Shown one piece after another: positions 38,625 to 51,463 of a stretch of 64,000 nucleotides of DNA. The stretch lies in assembly GCA_039096225.1 (NCBI GenBank), contig JBBPEB010000030.1, positions 496,001-560,000 of the forward strand, given 5' to 3'. Source of the DNA: Blastocystis sp. Blastoise (Eukaryota > Sar > Bigyra > Opalinata > Blastocystidae). How positions within the stretch are numbered: the first letter of the stretch is position 1; each line of letters starts with the position of its first letter. The notes under the pieces are model-generated. The model ran no database searches. It was not told where the DNA came from and worked only from the letters and a program-made list of their open reading frames with translations. The position numbers were made by a program, and so were the translations under genes.

Positions 38625-41015
38625 TTGTAATATAATTGACGTGATATGGAAGTATCAAAGAGAGGATCAAAATAAGCTTCTACATATATATATATATATT
38701 TATATAGATAAGATACCTAATTTATATGGGTTAGAATTAACAGCAAAATTATTATCCTTCTGATTACCGCGGTTATTTGAAGCTGATTTTGATGGTTGTA
38801 TATAGTCATAAATAGAAGTGGCGGGATGCAATGGCGGGTAATAATGAATAGGGAGATCATATCTATATATATAAATATATAAATTTTTATTATATATATT
38901 ATATATTATATATATATATATATACCGAAGCATAGAAGAAAGAGAAAGAGAGGGTGATATCGGTATAGGATTATATATAAATAAAGTAGTTTCACAATTA
39001 TTCTCATTGATACTAGTGTCAATTGATTTATTCCCATGAATATGAATATCATCATATGATATTGTTCCATCCACTATAAATATATGTAATATATATATAT
39101 GTATATATACGCGTAGCTGAGCTATCATCAGTAATAGATAGGGTATTCCGAAGGGAGTTTTCAAGTATTTCTGAGTGCTGATTGGATTGCTGTTGAATTA
39201 ATGATATATTGGGAGGACAAGGAGGGGAAATCGTAATATTAGTATTATTAATATTATTAATATTATTAGTATTATTAATACTATTAGAATTATTAGAATT
39301 ATGAGGAGAAACTGTATTACTAGAATTATTAGTATTACTAGTATTATTACTATTATTATTAATGGATAAAGAATAAGTTAATAGACTATTCTTTAAATTA
39401 CATGAGTTATCTAGATTATTTGTATTTTCAGGATTATTTTTACTATTTAATAGGGGTAATAGATTTGAGTGAGAAGAAGAATTAGAATTATTATCTATAT
39501 ACAGAGTGTCTATTTCAGGAAGTATTTGAGATTGAGAAAAAATGGTTTGAATTGACATACTAGATAGAAATGTATATAGATAGAGAAGTCATCAATATAT
39601 ATATATAGATATATAGATATAATAAATATATGAAAAAAAAATATAAAATGATAAAAATAAAATAAAATAAATAAAATAATAGATACTTGTTATCATTATT
39701 TTCATTTATGTTTTCTATATTATTATTCACATATAGATCTTCTATATTAATGTCTGTATTAGTAGCATTATTAGAAAGAGGAGGAGAAGAAGACAAAGAG
39801 TGAGCTAAAGAGAAAAAGAGATATAATTAGGTAATAATAATACTAAAAAAATAATGATATATATATAAAAATAATAATAATATTAACAATAATAATATAT
39901 ATAAAAAATATATATATACTATTGCAACAATTATAAAGTGCTTCTTCACATTTCTATAAAAAATATATATATAATTTAAAAATATAAAAAATACTTGAGA
40001 AAGAAGAACTTCTTCGCCTTCTTCTTGTGAATAACCAATAGGAATTGAAGGTTCTGAAACAGTATTCTGACTGAGATGTGATTTGTTATAGTTTATATCT
40101 TCTGTTACATTATTATTATTATTATTATTAGAGTTATCAGAGCTATTACTTAAAAGAACTCGTTTTTCTCTATAATCATGATCTAGAGTGGAATTAGAGA
40201 ATACAGATCTAGAGATATTATCCTTATTATTTATATCTACATCTTTTACTATATCTATGCCATTATCATTATAAACATTTTTATTATTATCAATATCAAT
40301 ATCTTTATTATTATCAATATTAATATTAATATCTTTATTATTATCAGTATTTATATCTATAATACTTTCTATACTATTACTATTTTCTTCTTCTTCTTCA
40401 TCATCATCATTATCACTATACTCAAACTGACTCATTCTCTCATTTTCTTGATTTATATCTATTGTCATTTCTTCATCTTCATCATCTTCCTCTTGCAGTA
40501 GATCATTGTTTCCATGGGAATATGCATTCTTCAATGGATATTTAGTCTGAGAATAGTTATTTTTCATAGGATCAGATAGTTTATGGTGATTATTTGTATA
40601 TATCATTTTCACGCAATTATCATTACAATCAATATAATTATCATTATTATTTAAAAATAATGTGCTATTTATTGAAGAAGAAGAAGAAGAAAGAGGATTT
40701 GATGGAGATATAGGTATATTCATAGATGTATGTATATAAGTATTAGAATGACCAACAGGAATAGTAGGAAGAGAATGAGTATTTATAGAAGATATAGGTA
40801 GAGATAGAGATATATCTTTGGGATTATTTGAGGAGAATAACTGTCGTTTTACTTGTGTATCTTTTAATTGAATAGAATCTATAGATATATCATGATCCGA
40901 ATTGATAGGAGAAGAACTTTCTTGAGATGGTGGAATAGAAAGAGTATTTGATTGTATACTTTTTGTATTTTTAATCTTCAAAATAGAGTATAAAGAAGGA
41001 GAATATGGAGTATTA

Positions 41016-41067
<52 letters not shown>

Positions 41068-42916
41068 GAATAGTGTCTTGCTCAGCAGGAGAAGGAATAG
41101 GAGAGTGATTTTGACTTATAGAGAGAGATTCCGATAAGGGAGATTTAATAGTATTAGGCGTATTAATAATATTAGGCGTATTAATAGTATTAGGAGTATT
41201 AATAATAGAATTCATTTTATTATTAGGAGTATTAATAATAGAATTCATTTTATTATTAGGAGTATTAATATTATTAATAGTCTTTATATTTTGTGAAATA
41301 GGCGTAGATTCAGAAGAAGAATGTGTATCTATATATGAGCATAAAGATGTATTTAAACAAACTTTATTCTTCTGTGGAGTTTTATAAATCTCTTTTTCTT
41401 TTTTCAACTGTTTTTCTTTAATAATATTTTGAGCAGTTTCTTCAAATTGCTTATACAGTTGTTTTTGAGCCATTGTTTTTGGACTTTCCTGTCTTTCTAT
41501 ATCATCAGATAAATCCGGGATATCTTGTGTTCCATATTGTTCTTGAATTACTTGATAAATAGTTTTTAACGAAGGTATCTATATATATATATATTTTTTT
41601 ATGAATACATTTATAATTATTTAATTATAAAAAAAATATTATATAAATATATTATATAATATATTTATAAGAAATATAAATTTATATAAAATATATAAAT
41701 AGATAACATACTTTAAGTTCAAGTGTTGAACTAGTTAGTGTTTGAGAGATAGAAGGATATATATCTGTATATATAACATCATATTCAGAAACAGCTATAG
41801 ATTGTCTTGGATATGAAGGAATTGAATCAGGAGTTATATATAATACTATATATATATAAAGGAATATAATAATAATAGTAAGCAAGCATATTAATAATAA
41901 TAATAATAAAAATAATAATAAATCTATATATTTACCATTATCAACAGAAGGTATTGAATAATTATGAAAATGTGAATCACGTATCTATATAAATAAGAAT
42001 AATTTCTTAATTAATATAGAATAAAAAAAAACAATTATTCTTTAAATCTGTCTATTTACTTTAGCTTGACTTATAATAATATTAGTCATTGGATATAAAC
42101 ATAAATCCGTGAGAAATTTCAATTTATAGGAATATTGATGTTCAAAAACTGTAAAGCAAATACCATCTATTCCTCCAGATCCTAAAAGATTTCCTAGTCG
42201 CTTAATCAATGACTGATTATATCTATATTACAGATTAAATTAAAAAAATACTTTTAATATAACATAAATACATTGTAATTCGTAACACAGGTGAGTAGAT
42301 ATCATGATATCCATATATACTAACTGATCTTTCAATTGATAACTATATATAAAATATATATCACCTGATATAAAAATGTATAATAACGTTTATTCTTTAA
42401 AAAAATACTGAATGAACATGTTTCACTGTTTGAACAACGGATTTCTTATAATCTATAAAATTGAGGGATTATATCAAATGAATAATTTAATAAAATACTT
42501 TTATAAGTCAACATTTGATCAATTGCTTTTTCTAATTTCATTTCAAATTCATCTAACCATTTGTCAATATTGTCACCAAGTGCTACATCCTCAAGCCCAA
42601 TGTATAAATAAGGAAAATACTATAGAAGAATAATATATTTTAAATAATTATGAACATACATCATGAACATGTATACAACAAAGCTGATTATTGTCTTTAT
42701 AGCCGAAGAGACGCGTAATTGGCTTATAACAAGAAAATGAAGTTGTATGATACTTTTCTACCCAACTCTTTGATGCTCCAGTCTTGATATATGTGAATTC
42801 TCTATACGAATCCTATATGAATAAGTAGTTTATTAACTAATTATATAAATAAAAAATACAATTTTGAATAATCGTAGTTTAAATTGTGATGAGTCTTGTA
42901 TAGATCCACTTTGCAT
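33843..42916 (-). CDS. REV3: DNA polymerase zeta catalytic subun (REV3)
   Basis: B-family translesion polymerase that extends from damaged template ends. I trace 35 exons from ATG at 42916 to TAG at 33843; the largest is 41578-39995. The product is 2157 residues, long as usual for REV3. The N-terminus has [20 protein letters not shown] and [11 protein letters not shown], then [15 protein letters not shown] long disordered Asn/Ser-rich insert (poly-Asn, NTPNTI repeats) follows. The polymerase core includes [36 protein letters not shown], motif [18 protein letters not shown], motif [21 protein letters not shown] and motif [15 protein letters not shown] with CFST marks REV3 rather than Pol delta. 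The C-terminus has two four-cysteine metal-binding modules ([17 protein letters not shown] and [15 protein letters not shown]...C), the second being the probable Fe-S/accessory-subunit site. All joins are GT-AG and in frame. Confidence 0.95.
34859..34918. repeat. (TA)n microsatellite in REV3 intron
   Basis: About 30 TA units fill the intron between REV3 exons ending at 34937 and starting at 34855. Confidence 0.9.
37463..37690. repeat. 57-bp minisatellite in REV3 intron
   Basis: Four tandem copies of a unit of about 57 bases (GAATAATAGATTTATTATGT core) make up the intron between REV3 exons at 37822-37698 and 37453-37057. Confidence 0.85.
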
Positions 42917-43533
42917 GACAGAAAGATAGCCAAATATCACAAATATAACTGTGTAAGTGTATCTTGTTGTTGATAAAATGAAATGAATATTTTTTCCCTC
43001 GCTTTTTCTTCTTCTTGCTCTTGTTCATGGATATTTGTGTTTCTTTCAGCAAATCTATTATTTCTTCTTTAGATGAACAGAATGAATATATTTTAAGATT
43101 GTGCATATATAAATAAATATAAATGATAAGACGTTTCATATATAAATAAATATAAATGATAAATTTCAACAAAACAAATGTATAACTATAAAAATAATGT
43201 TAACCCATATTATGTGAAGTATATATACTTATTAGATAAGAAATACTGTTTATAACTGAAAAGAAAGTAGTTTAAAATATAAATAAAAAAAAAACACTTT
43301 AAAGTTATATATAAATAATTCAATAAGAATAAATGAAAGAGTATATAAATAGTAGATATAAAAATAAAAAACAAAGAAATAGAAAAAGAAGAAAAAAAAA
43401 GTTAAATTATGAAGTCAACATAGATAAGAAATAAATAAATAGTGTATTATATGTAACAATACATATATACATATATATATATATATAAACATCTAATAAA
43501 TAAATAAATATATGAAATACAAATATTGATTCC
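42917..43533. other. Intergenic, no gene seen
   Basis: About 620 bases upstream of REV3 and downstream of the antiporter gene. A 97-codon Lys/Ile/Tyr-rich frame at 42879-43172 overlaps the REV3 start and has no family resemblance. A near-duplicate of about 35 bases occurs at roughly 43090-43165. Confidence 0.4.
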
Positions 43534-45477
43534 TTATATAGCATCATCATCATCGTCCTCTTTTTCTTCTTTTCCATTTAGAGTGATTTTTAGAGGAAGA
43601 GAATTAGTATAATTATTTGCATCATTATTACTACTAAGATCGGTACTATGAATAGTATTTAATTCTTCATTGATATGTAATGATTTAGATTGTTCATCAT
43701 AACCATCATCAATAACTTTATCATCTAATTCATCAATCATAGTTTGAGAATGATTATCTTCAATAATATCTACATCAATAGGTTCACCCATTTTAGATTG
43801 CATAGCAATAGAAACAGAATTAATATCTTTAGTTGGAAGATCGATGTCAAGAAGATCTACATCATTTTCTAATTTACTCTTTTTTAATTTAGGTACTTTA
43901 AGGAATTTACAGACTACTAAAGCAATAATAAGTAATACTATGCAAACACAATCACCTATAATATAATCACCATCAAGAGTACCATAGAATATATAACTAA
44001 TACCAGCTATAATACCAAGTACAAAGTTATATTCTGAAGAAATCGAAGTAAATAAAGCAGTATTCACACCAGTAGCAGCAGCAGTAAGAATAGTAGTATC
44101 TGAAATAGGAGAAGCTAATTCACCAAAACTAGAACCCGATAAACAAGCACCAATAGTAGCTTCTAATAATGAAGGTTGAACAATTTTAATAATATTAACA
44201 GAAAGAGGAATAAAAATACTAAATGTAACCCAAGCATTTCCAAGAGAAAAAGCTAAGAATCCTGAGAAAATATAAACAATAATAGGAAGTAACCATCCAG
44301 GGAAATTACCATTAACAATAAGATTACCAATATATTGACCAGTTCCGAGTAAATCATTACTATAATAAGCTAAAGACCATGCTAAGACTAATAATAAAAT
44401 AGTAGACATCATTTCAGCAATACCATCTTTAACAGCATCCATAAAGGATAAGAAGGGCATTAATTTACGAGGTAAGAAGAATATAAAACATAAGATAATA
44501 GCAAATAATGTACCTACTGAAAGACATACAGTTGTTTCAGCTTCAGAAAAAGCAGTTGAAACATCTTTTCCATCGAAAAACCCACCACTATATAACATTA
44601 ATAATATAGAAGTGATAATAAGGATAAGAATAGGAAAGATAAGATCAAAAACTGTAGCTTTCATAAGAGATTGACATTTTTTATTTGTTTTTGAATCATC
44701 TACTTTTTCATTTTTCTTAGATTTTACATTCTTTTCTATTTTGTTTTCTTTTTCTTTAGTTTTTTCTTCCTCTATTTGTTTGTTATGAAGACAATGTTCT
44801 TTAGCTTGATTCTCTCTAGCAGCCATTTGACCGAAATCATAATCGAAGAGAATAATAATTAATAAGAAGATGAAGAAAAGTAAAGGAAGAGAACAGTAGG
44901 GAATTGAACGTATAAAAGCTGAGAAGGCATCTGTTACTTGAGCCATAGAGATCTGAGATAGAATAGCAGCACCCCAACTAGAAATTGGTATAACTAAAGC
45001 ACAATTAATAGCCATTCCCTTAATAATGTACGAAATTTTGTAAGGTGAGATTCCCACAGTATCAGCAACAGGTCTCATAATTGTACCATTACTCAAGCAG
45101 TTGAAATAATCATCGACAAAGAGAAAAAGACCTAACAAAAACGTAAAAAAGTTCGTAGCTCTTTTAGATTTAATAACTCCAGAAATCCAACGACTATAAG
45201 CTTGAGTACTACCTGATTTCTTCATAATTTCAACGAGTCCTCCCATAAGAAGAATAAAAATAAGTAACGAGACTTCTTCAGTTGCTTTTGAACTGATAAC
45301 ATTAATGAAATTTGTGAACACAGTAATGAAGTTACCTCCATCGTAACATTCATAGATAATAGAACCAACAAATGCAGCAAAAAAAAGTGAGAAAATGACC
45401 TCTTTCGTAATAAAAGCTAATATAATAGCGATGAGCGGAGGTATTAATGAGATGATTCCTGCTTCATAAGCTTTCAT
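43534..45477 (-). CDS. NhaC-type Na+/H+ antiporter, intronless
   Basis: A single open frame of 647 residues with no intron. I start at ATG 45477 (MKAYEAGIISLIPPLIAI); an in-frame ATG at 45549 would add 24 residues of non-conserved sequence. About a dozen hydrophobic spans are visible. GGLVEIMKKSGSTQAYS, FFTFLLGLFLFVDDYFNCLS, TIMRPVADTVGIS and PISSWGAAILSQI are characteristic of the NhaC family of ion transporters, which exchange sodium for protons. A Lys/Glu-rich cytoplasmic loop lies near residues 230-270, and the C-terminal ~110 residues are an acidic tail. Lack of introns contrasts with every other protein gene in the window and raises the possibility of acquisition from bacteria, where the family is common. 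This is inference. Confidence 0.9.
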   Translation of the reverse strand: MKAYEAGIISLIPPLIAIILAFITKEVIFSLFFAAFVGSIIYECYDGGNFITVFTNFINVISSKATEEVSLLIFILLMGGLVEIMKKSGSTQAYSRWISGVIKSKRATNFFTFLLGLFLFVDDYFNCLSNGTIMRPVADTVGISPYKISYIIKGMAINCALVIPISSWGAAILSQISMAQVTDAFSAFIRSIPYCSLPLLFFIFLLIIILFDYDFGQMAARENQAKEHCLHNKQIEEEKTKEKENKIEKNVKSKKNEKVDDSKTNKKCQSLMKATVFDLIFPILILIITSILLMLYSGGFFDGKDVSTAFSEAETTVCLSVGTLFAIILCFIFFLPRKLMPFLSFMDAVKDGIAEMMSTILLLVLAWSLAYYSNDLLGTGQYIGNLIVNGNFPGWLLPIIVYIFSGFLAFSLGNAWVTFSIFIPLSVNIIKIVQPSLLEATIGACLSGSSFGELASPISDTTILTAAATGVNTALFTSISSEYNFVLGIIAGISYIFYGTLDGDYIIGDCVCIVLLIIALVVCKFLKVPKLKKSKLENDVDLLDIDLPTKDINSVSIAMQSKMGEPIDVDIIEDNHSQTMIDELDDKVIDDGYDEQSKSLHINEELNTIHSTDLSSNNDANNYTNSLPLKITLNGKEEKEDDDDDAI

Positions 45478-46788
45478 TTTTATTATTTGAATGAATATGA
45501 TGGAAAAATAGTTTTTATATATAACCAACAAAGTTCTGTAGGGAATCATTTGACAAAGAATTGTTTGATGACCATCAATATGGGTACATAAAATGATTGG
45601 CTCTTGTTTCCGATAAAATCATTTTTATTGGCTTTTCTCGATTTGGAGAACCATTAAGAATTCAGTTCCAATCATTAAAAAATATATATTGTTATGTTTC
45701 TTAGTGTTTACATTGTTTTGGGATTCTCGTTTTTGTATAAGAGAAGTACTAAAATTACAAAAGTGTCGCTTCTTTTATCATATATGAAAATCAATTTTGT
45801 TCTATGTCAGAATCTTCTATTTTTATCATGATCAAAGTAGAGTATATAAGTTTACAAAAAATTAGAAAGAAATTCACTGATGTTTTTTCTGTTTTTTATA
45901 TTCATGAATAAATAATCATTTTTGTTGCCAGAATCCCATACAAAGACGATCTATTTTTTTAATAAAAACACGGTTTTGTTGAATCTGTATTATTCTCGTG
46001 ATTATTATAGTGGAAACTTTAAGATTCAATCATACTGCTTGTTTGTGGAGTTCATCTTCCATTTTGTTCTTTTTGATTTATGTTAACTATTTGCCTTTGT
46101 TTTTCTGACCAATCGTGGGATTTCTTTTCTTTTTTAACTTATTTAAATATTTTATATCAACGTATTTTTTTTTAATTGAATAGCGTAAATAATGTTGTCC
46201 ATCAAATTTATATTCCTAAATTGAAAACGAACTGAACTTTTTTTCGCATTAGTCAAGAGAATTCTCCTGTAGTGTTTATGGTTTGCTACTATCTTTGAAT
46301 ATTTCAATGTTCTATAGTCACATATCATGTATTTAAGAATGCTAATAATTGACAGTAGAGAAAATGAAACTCATAACTTCTTTATGTCGTTTTTTGTACT
46401 ACTCTGAACTGTTCTTATATGTAACTGATACTTCCTAACAAGAACAGAAGTCATTTTATTTCTTCATATGTATTTTTTTTTTTATAAATGAGAAAGAATT
46501 ATGGTTTTATGTTCTTAGATCTCGTTCATTATTCAATTGATTTGATTTCAAATGACTTTCTTCTTAGAATTTCTAATTGAATACAAAGAAGAAACAAAAC
46601 AAAACGTGATAATGAAAACGAAGAAATTATGTTTATTTTTTCATATTTCTTCACGAAGTTTCCTTATTCAGAATATGATCATATCTCATTTGACTTTATT
46701 TTTGAAATAGGATATATATCCATAAAACTATTTTAGTCCATTCAAATTTATTAATCTCTATTATCTTTATTTTTAAATACGTTGAACA
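45478..46788. promoter_or_regulatory. Large divergent intergenic region
   Basis: About 1.3 kb between the divergent antiporter and elongase genes. No open frame, repeat or RNA gene stands out. It is slightly less AT-extreme than the introns and should contain both promoters. Confidence 0.4.
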
Positions 46789-48101
46789 ATGAAGACAGTA
46801 GATGCTCAATGTGCTGCTATACCTACTGAATCTGATAATACTACAAATGACTGTGAAGCTTCATTTATAAGGACTACATTTGAGGTTTGCTTTGCTATTT
46901 ATGTTGTTTTGTATGTAACAGGTGCGTTATCTGTCTTTACAGGAAATATTGATTCTTTTCGATATGAACAGAATGTTACACCCTTAACGAATCCATACTT
47001 CGTTTATGGAATTATCTCATTGTATATATTATCTTCTATAGTTTATCTCATATTATAATATTATTATAGTTATGTAGTCTCTATATTTTTTTTACAAAAA
47101 TATATGAAAGACAAACCTCCACTTGATGTGAAATACTTTACTATTGTCCATAATTTTATACTTGTTGTTCTTTCAGGATACTTAACTTATGGAATTAGTT
47201 CTGTCGTATTTCCTTATATTTATAAGAATGGATTTCGAAACTCCTTCTGTAATCCAGGTATATATATGTATATATATTAATACTTAAAATCTTTATGAGA
47301 TGTTTGAATATGATTATATATATTTATTCATATATATCATATTCTAGAATTACATAATAATGGGTATCTTCATATGCTGTATTATCTTAATTATTTATTG
47401 AAATTCTATGAACATATTGATACATATATTCTTATTGTTAAAAAGAAAAACGTTATTTTTCTACACTGGTATCATCATGCATGTATATATTTTTATATTG
47501 TTTTAATTCATTTTTATAGTATTTTTTGTGTAAATATTATATTAAATAATAGATATTTATTGTTTGTATATTGTTATATATAGTAACTGCTATATTAACC
47601 TATGTTCAACAAAATACATATACTACTGTTCAATGGGTACCTATTCTTGCTAATGTTTTTGTATATATATATATGTTATTTATAATTTTTTATATTGCTT
47701 TTATTAATATATATATAATTTATTGTATTATTTTTTATTATTATATATAATTTATTATATATTATTATATATTATTATTATGTATTCTATATTTTTATAT
47801 TATCATATAAATCATGGTTTTATAGGTACATGTTATGATGTATTCCTATTATTTATTCAGTTCGTTAAAGATCAATGTTTGGTGGAAACAATATATAACA
47901 CAATTACAAATATTACAATTTGTTATTGATATTACTATTTGTGCTTATACAGCTATACAACTATATACTTATCCCGATACTTGTCCTGGACAATATAGTG
48001 CTATTTGGACTGGGATTCCAATTTTAAGTTCATATCTTGTTCTTTTCTTAGACTTTTTCAAAAAAAGTTATTTAAAGAAAAAAGTCATAAAAACAGAATA
48101 A
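46789..48101 (+). CDS. ELO family very-long-chain fatty-acid elongase
   Basis: Endoplasmic reticulum 3-ketoacyl-CoA synthase that condenses malonyl-CoA with acyl-CoA. Five exons: 46789-47021, 47070-47257, 47348-47482, 47584-47660, 47826-48101; 302 residues, the usual size. Seen: MKDKPPLDVKYFTIVHNF, the K-FYEHIDTYILIVKKKN segment, the catalytic histidine box HWYHH, TAILTYVQQNTYTTVQW, and VHVMMYSYYLFSSL with following membrane spans. The C-terminus is Lys-rich (KKSYLKKKVIKTE), consistent with ER retention by a dilysine-like tail. The first exon encodes a Cys-containing N-terminal segment before span 1. With the acyl-CoA synthetase 13 kb away, it forms a loose lipid pair without evident co-regulation. 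Confidence 0.95.
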
Positions 48102-48400
48102 TCATTCTTATTATTATTACATAAATATTTCTTTTTAATCATCAATATTTCAATGTTCTATTCTTAATGGTAAATAAGAAATGTATATTTATTTTATAAT
48201 TGTTCCTTTTGATATTCATTCTTTTGTTAATAAAAAAATATATATTTCAAAATAATTTAATTATTAAATGAATCTTCAATATATTTACCTGTCTAGTTTA
48301 TTAAAAAAATATATAGAGTATATTAGAATACAGAACATTAAAGAACAAAATAAGAATAGAGAAGAACAATTCATCTATATGAAAAAGGTGAAAACATTGC

Positions 48401-50277
48401 TTAATTTATGCTAGTCATCTTAATAACATAATATTCTTGACAAGGAATTTGTCTAACATTAAGATTAGGAAGAGTGACAGTAATCTTTTCTCCATCTATA
48501 TAAAAATAAATAAGAATAATAAAAATAATCAAATATTAATAAATAAATAAATAAATAAATAAAAAAACAAATAAATAAAAAAAACAGCCATTACATACCT
48601 TGTTTAAATTCAACAGGTTTATCAGATCCCATAAGAGACATTTTTGTATTTTCAGTGAGTTGAGGAGAAGAAAGAGTAACAGTATTATCTTCAGGCCATT
48701 CAGTAAGAATAGCATAAACAGCACTTAAATCCTTACGTTCTGTGAAATATACTTTCTTATCTTCATCTTGAACTCTCCAAGGTACGCTCTTATATATAGC
48801 CTCACCATTAACTTTCATCCAATCACCAAGTTGTATTAAACGTTCTTGCATCATAGGAACAATACGACCATCAGCAGTAGGACCAACATTTAATAACTAT
48901 AATTATATTAATGAAACTGGATAAAATATTCTTGATTATAATAATAAAATAAAAATAAAATAATAATAAAATAAAAATAAAATATAATAACAATAAAACA
49001 AAAATAAAATATAATAATAATATTAATAAAATAAAAATAAAATATAATAATAAAACAAAAATAAAATATAATAATAAAACAAAAATAAAATGTAATAATA
49101 ACAATAAATAAAACTACTATATAAATACCATATTACCACCATAAGCAACAGTAGGAATAAATTTATCTAAAAGTTCTCTTAAAGTAAAATATTTATTTAT
49201 ATAGAAATCTTCTCTTCTATCATATCCCCAACTATCTTTTTGAATAGTCATAGCATTCTCCCATTTATGAGGTAATAAATGACCCGGTTCATAACGATCG
49301 GGACCACTATAATAACCACCATGATTCTGAGAACAACCAGCACCCCAACGATCATTTACAACTACTGTATCTTTTACAGGAGATTCATTATATCTATAAA
49401 TATATAAATAAAATTAGTATTCATTTAAGTACATATAATAAAAGAAACTATATATATATATTAAACAAATATGTATACTAAATAATAAATTAAAATTAAT
49501 AAAAAAATATACAACCAAGCTAAGAATTCAGGAGATTTCCAATAATCAGAATTAACTTCCCAATCACCATCCACCCAAAGTAATTCAGGTTTATAAGTAT
49601 TAACTAATTCTTTAAACATTGGAAGATAATGATTATTCACATATTCTTGAGTCGTAAAACCATTTTCTTTATCTTTTAAATATAAAGGATTAAACCATTC
49701 ATATAAACTATGATAAGTACCAAAAGTCATATTATGTTTACGAACAGCATCAGCTAATTCTCCAAGAAGATCTCTATGAGGACCAACATCCTTGGCATTC
49801 CAATTCCAAGCATACTTGCTTGGCCATAAAGTGAAACCTTCATGATGTTTAGAAGTTAATACTACATATTTAGCACCAGACTTTTCAAAGACTTCAGCCC
49901 AACGTTCAGGATCATACATTTCAGCTTTGAAATCCTTTACAAAATCTTGATACTTAAAATCTTCACCATAAGTCTTCTTATGGAATTCGTTAATATCCTG
50001 ATCACCATCAACAAACCATCTCCTATATATTTAAATCAATAATCTTAACTTTATACAATAGATAAATCAGGAAAATGTAAATCTATCAAAATTAGTAGTA
50101 CACAACATACCAGTACCACTCATTCTTGAACGCAGGAACAGAGAAAAGACCCCAATGGATGAAAATACCTAATTTGGATTCATCAAACCAGGAAGGAAGA
50201 GGACGACTATCAACAGATTCCCAAGTGGGATCATAAGCAAGAGCTAATACAGCGAACAACAGAAACACAAATTTCAT
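48401..50277 (-). CDS. Alpha-L-fucosidase (GH29), copy A
   Basis: Retaining exo-enzyme that removes alpha-linked fucose from glycans, secreted or lysosomal. Five exons: 50277-50111, 50022-49513, 49393-49129, 48896-48599, 48495-48401; 444 residues. A signal peptide ([14 protein letters not shown]) precedes [20 protein letters not shown] and EWYW. Further GH29 marks are [34 protein letters not shown], the nucleophile segment [14 protein letters not shown], and [12 protein letters not shown]. The C-terminal beta domain ends in [15 protein letters not shown]. It lies head-to-tail with copy B, which shares four of its intron positions. No GPI or membrane anchor is seen. Confidence 0.95.
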
Positions 50278-50834
50278 TGTTTATTTTTAGAACAAAACAA
50301 ATATTTTTTGATAGTATTGTGAAATGAAACAGGATTAAGAGAACGCAATCTTTGTGTTTTTTAATCTCACAAAACCCTAAAACAGATGATATAATAACTG
50401 TTTTTATTGGTAGTTTTTTATTGAGAATCGAATAATTCTTATGATAAGCAATCATCTGAATGACCATAATTAAATACCCCTATATTAATGAGAACTCTCT
50501 ATTTAGATACCTGTATCCAATAAAAACGTTCTAAAGATGTCTATCTTCTTATAGAAGGATGAAAATTATGGTTCTTATTGATATGGCAACGGACACAAGA
50601 TATATAGAATTAGCTATTCATAACATTAAAAATGAAGGTATTTCTCTTCTATTATTCAAATATAGAGATAAATAAAATTTGAGGAATCATAAATAACATA
50701 GAATGAGAGAGAAATAAGTGAAATAAATGTTTTCAAGAAAAACGTAATGAATTGTCAGAAACCAAACAAGTATCAAGTACTTTACTGAATAAGCATTGCT
50801 TTTAGACACACGACAATAAAATGTACTACATTAT
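50278..50834. other. Intergenic region between fucosidase copies
   Basis: About 560 bases between the tandem fucosidase genes, presumably the promoter of copy A and the 3' end of copy B. I see no gene remnant in it. Confidence 0.4.
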
Positions 50835-51373
50835 CTACTCAATATCGGTCATCTTTAAAACATACATTTCTTGACATGGAACTTGTCTTACATTCAAAAT
50901 AGGTAAGTAAATATGAACTTGATTATCAACTAGAGAGAATAATAAATATTATGATACGTGAGAATTTGTTAATAGATAAGATATTATCAATAGATAATAA
51001 ATAGAATATATAAATAATATAATAAACATATATATATACGCATCTTAGTTACAAGAGGTTTTTTATATCCCATGAGATAGACGGAGGAATGTTGAGTGAG
51101 AGTAACGTTCTTGAGATTTACGGTATTATCTTCAGGCCATTCAGTAAGAATAGCATAAACAGCATCTAAATCTTTACGTTGAGTATAATAAACAAGAGAA
51201 GTTTGATTTTGAAGTCTCCAAGGAACAGTTTTATATATAGCTTCACCGTTGACTTTCATCCAATCACCAAGTTGTATTAAACGTTCTTGCATCAATGGCA
51301 TTATACGACCATCAGCAGTAGGACCAACATTTAATAACTAGAATTATATTTATATAATAAGAAATAGTATATT

Positions 51374-51463
<90 letters not shown>

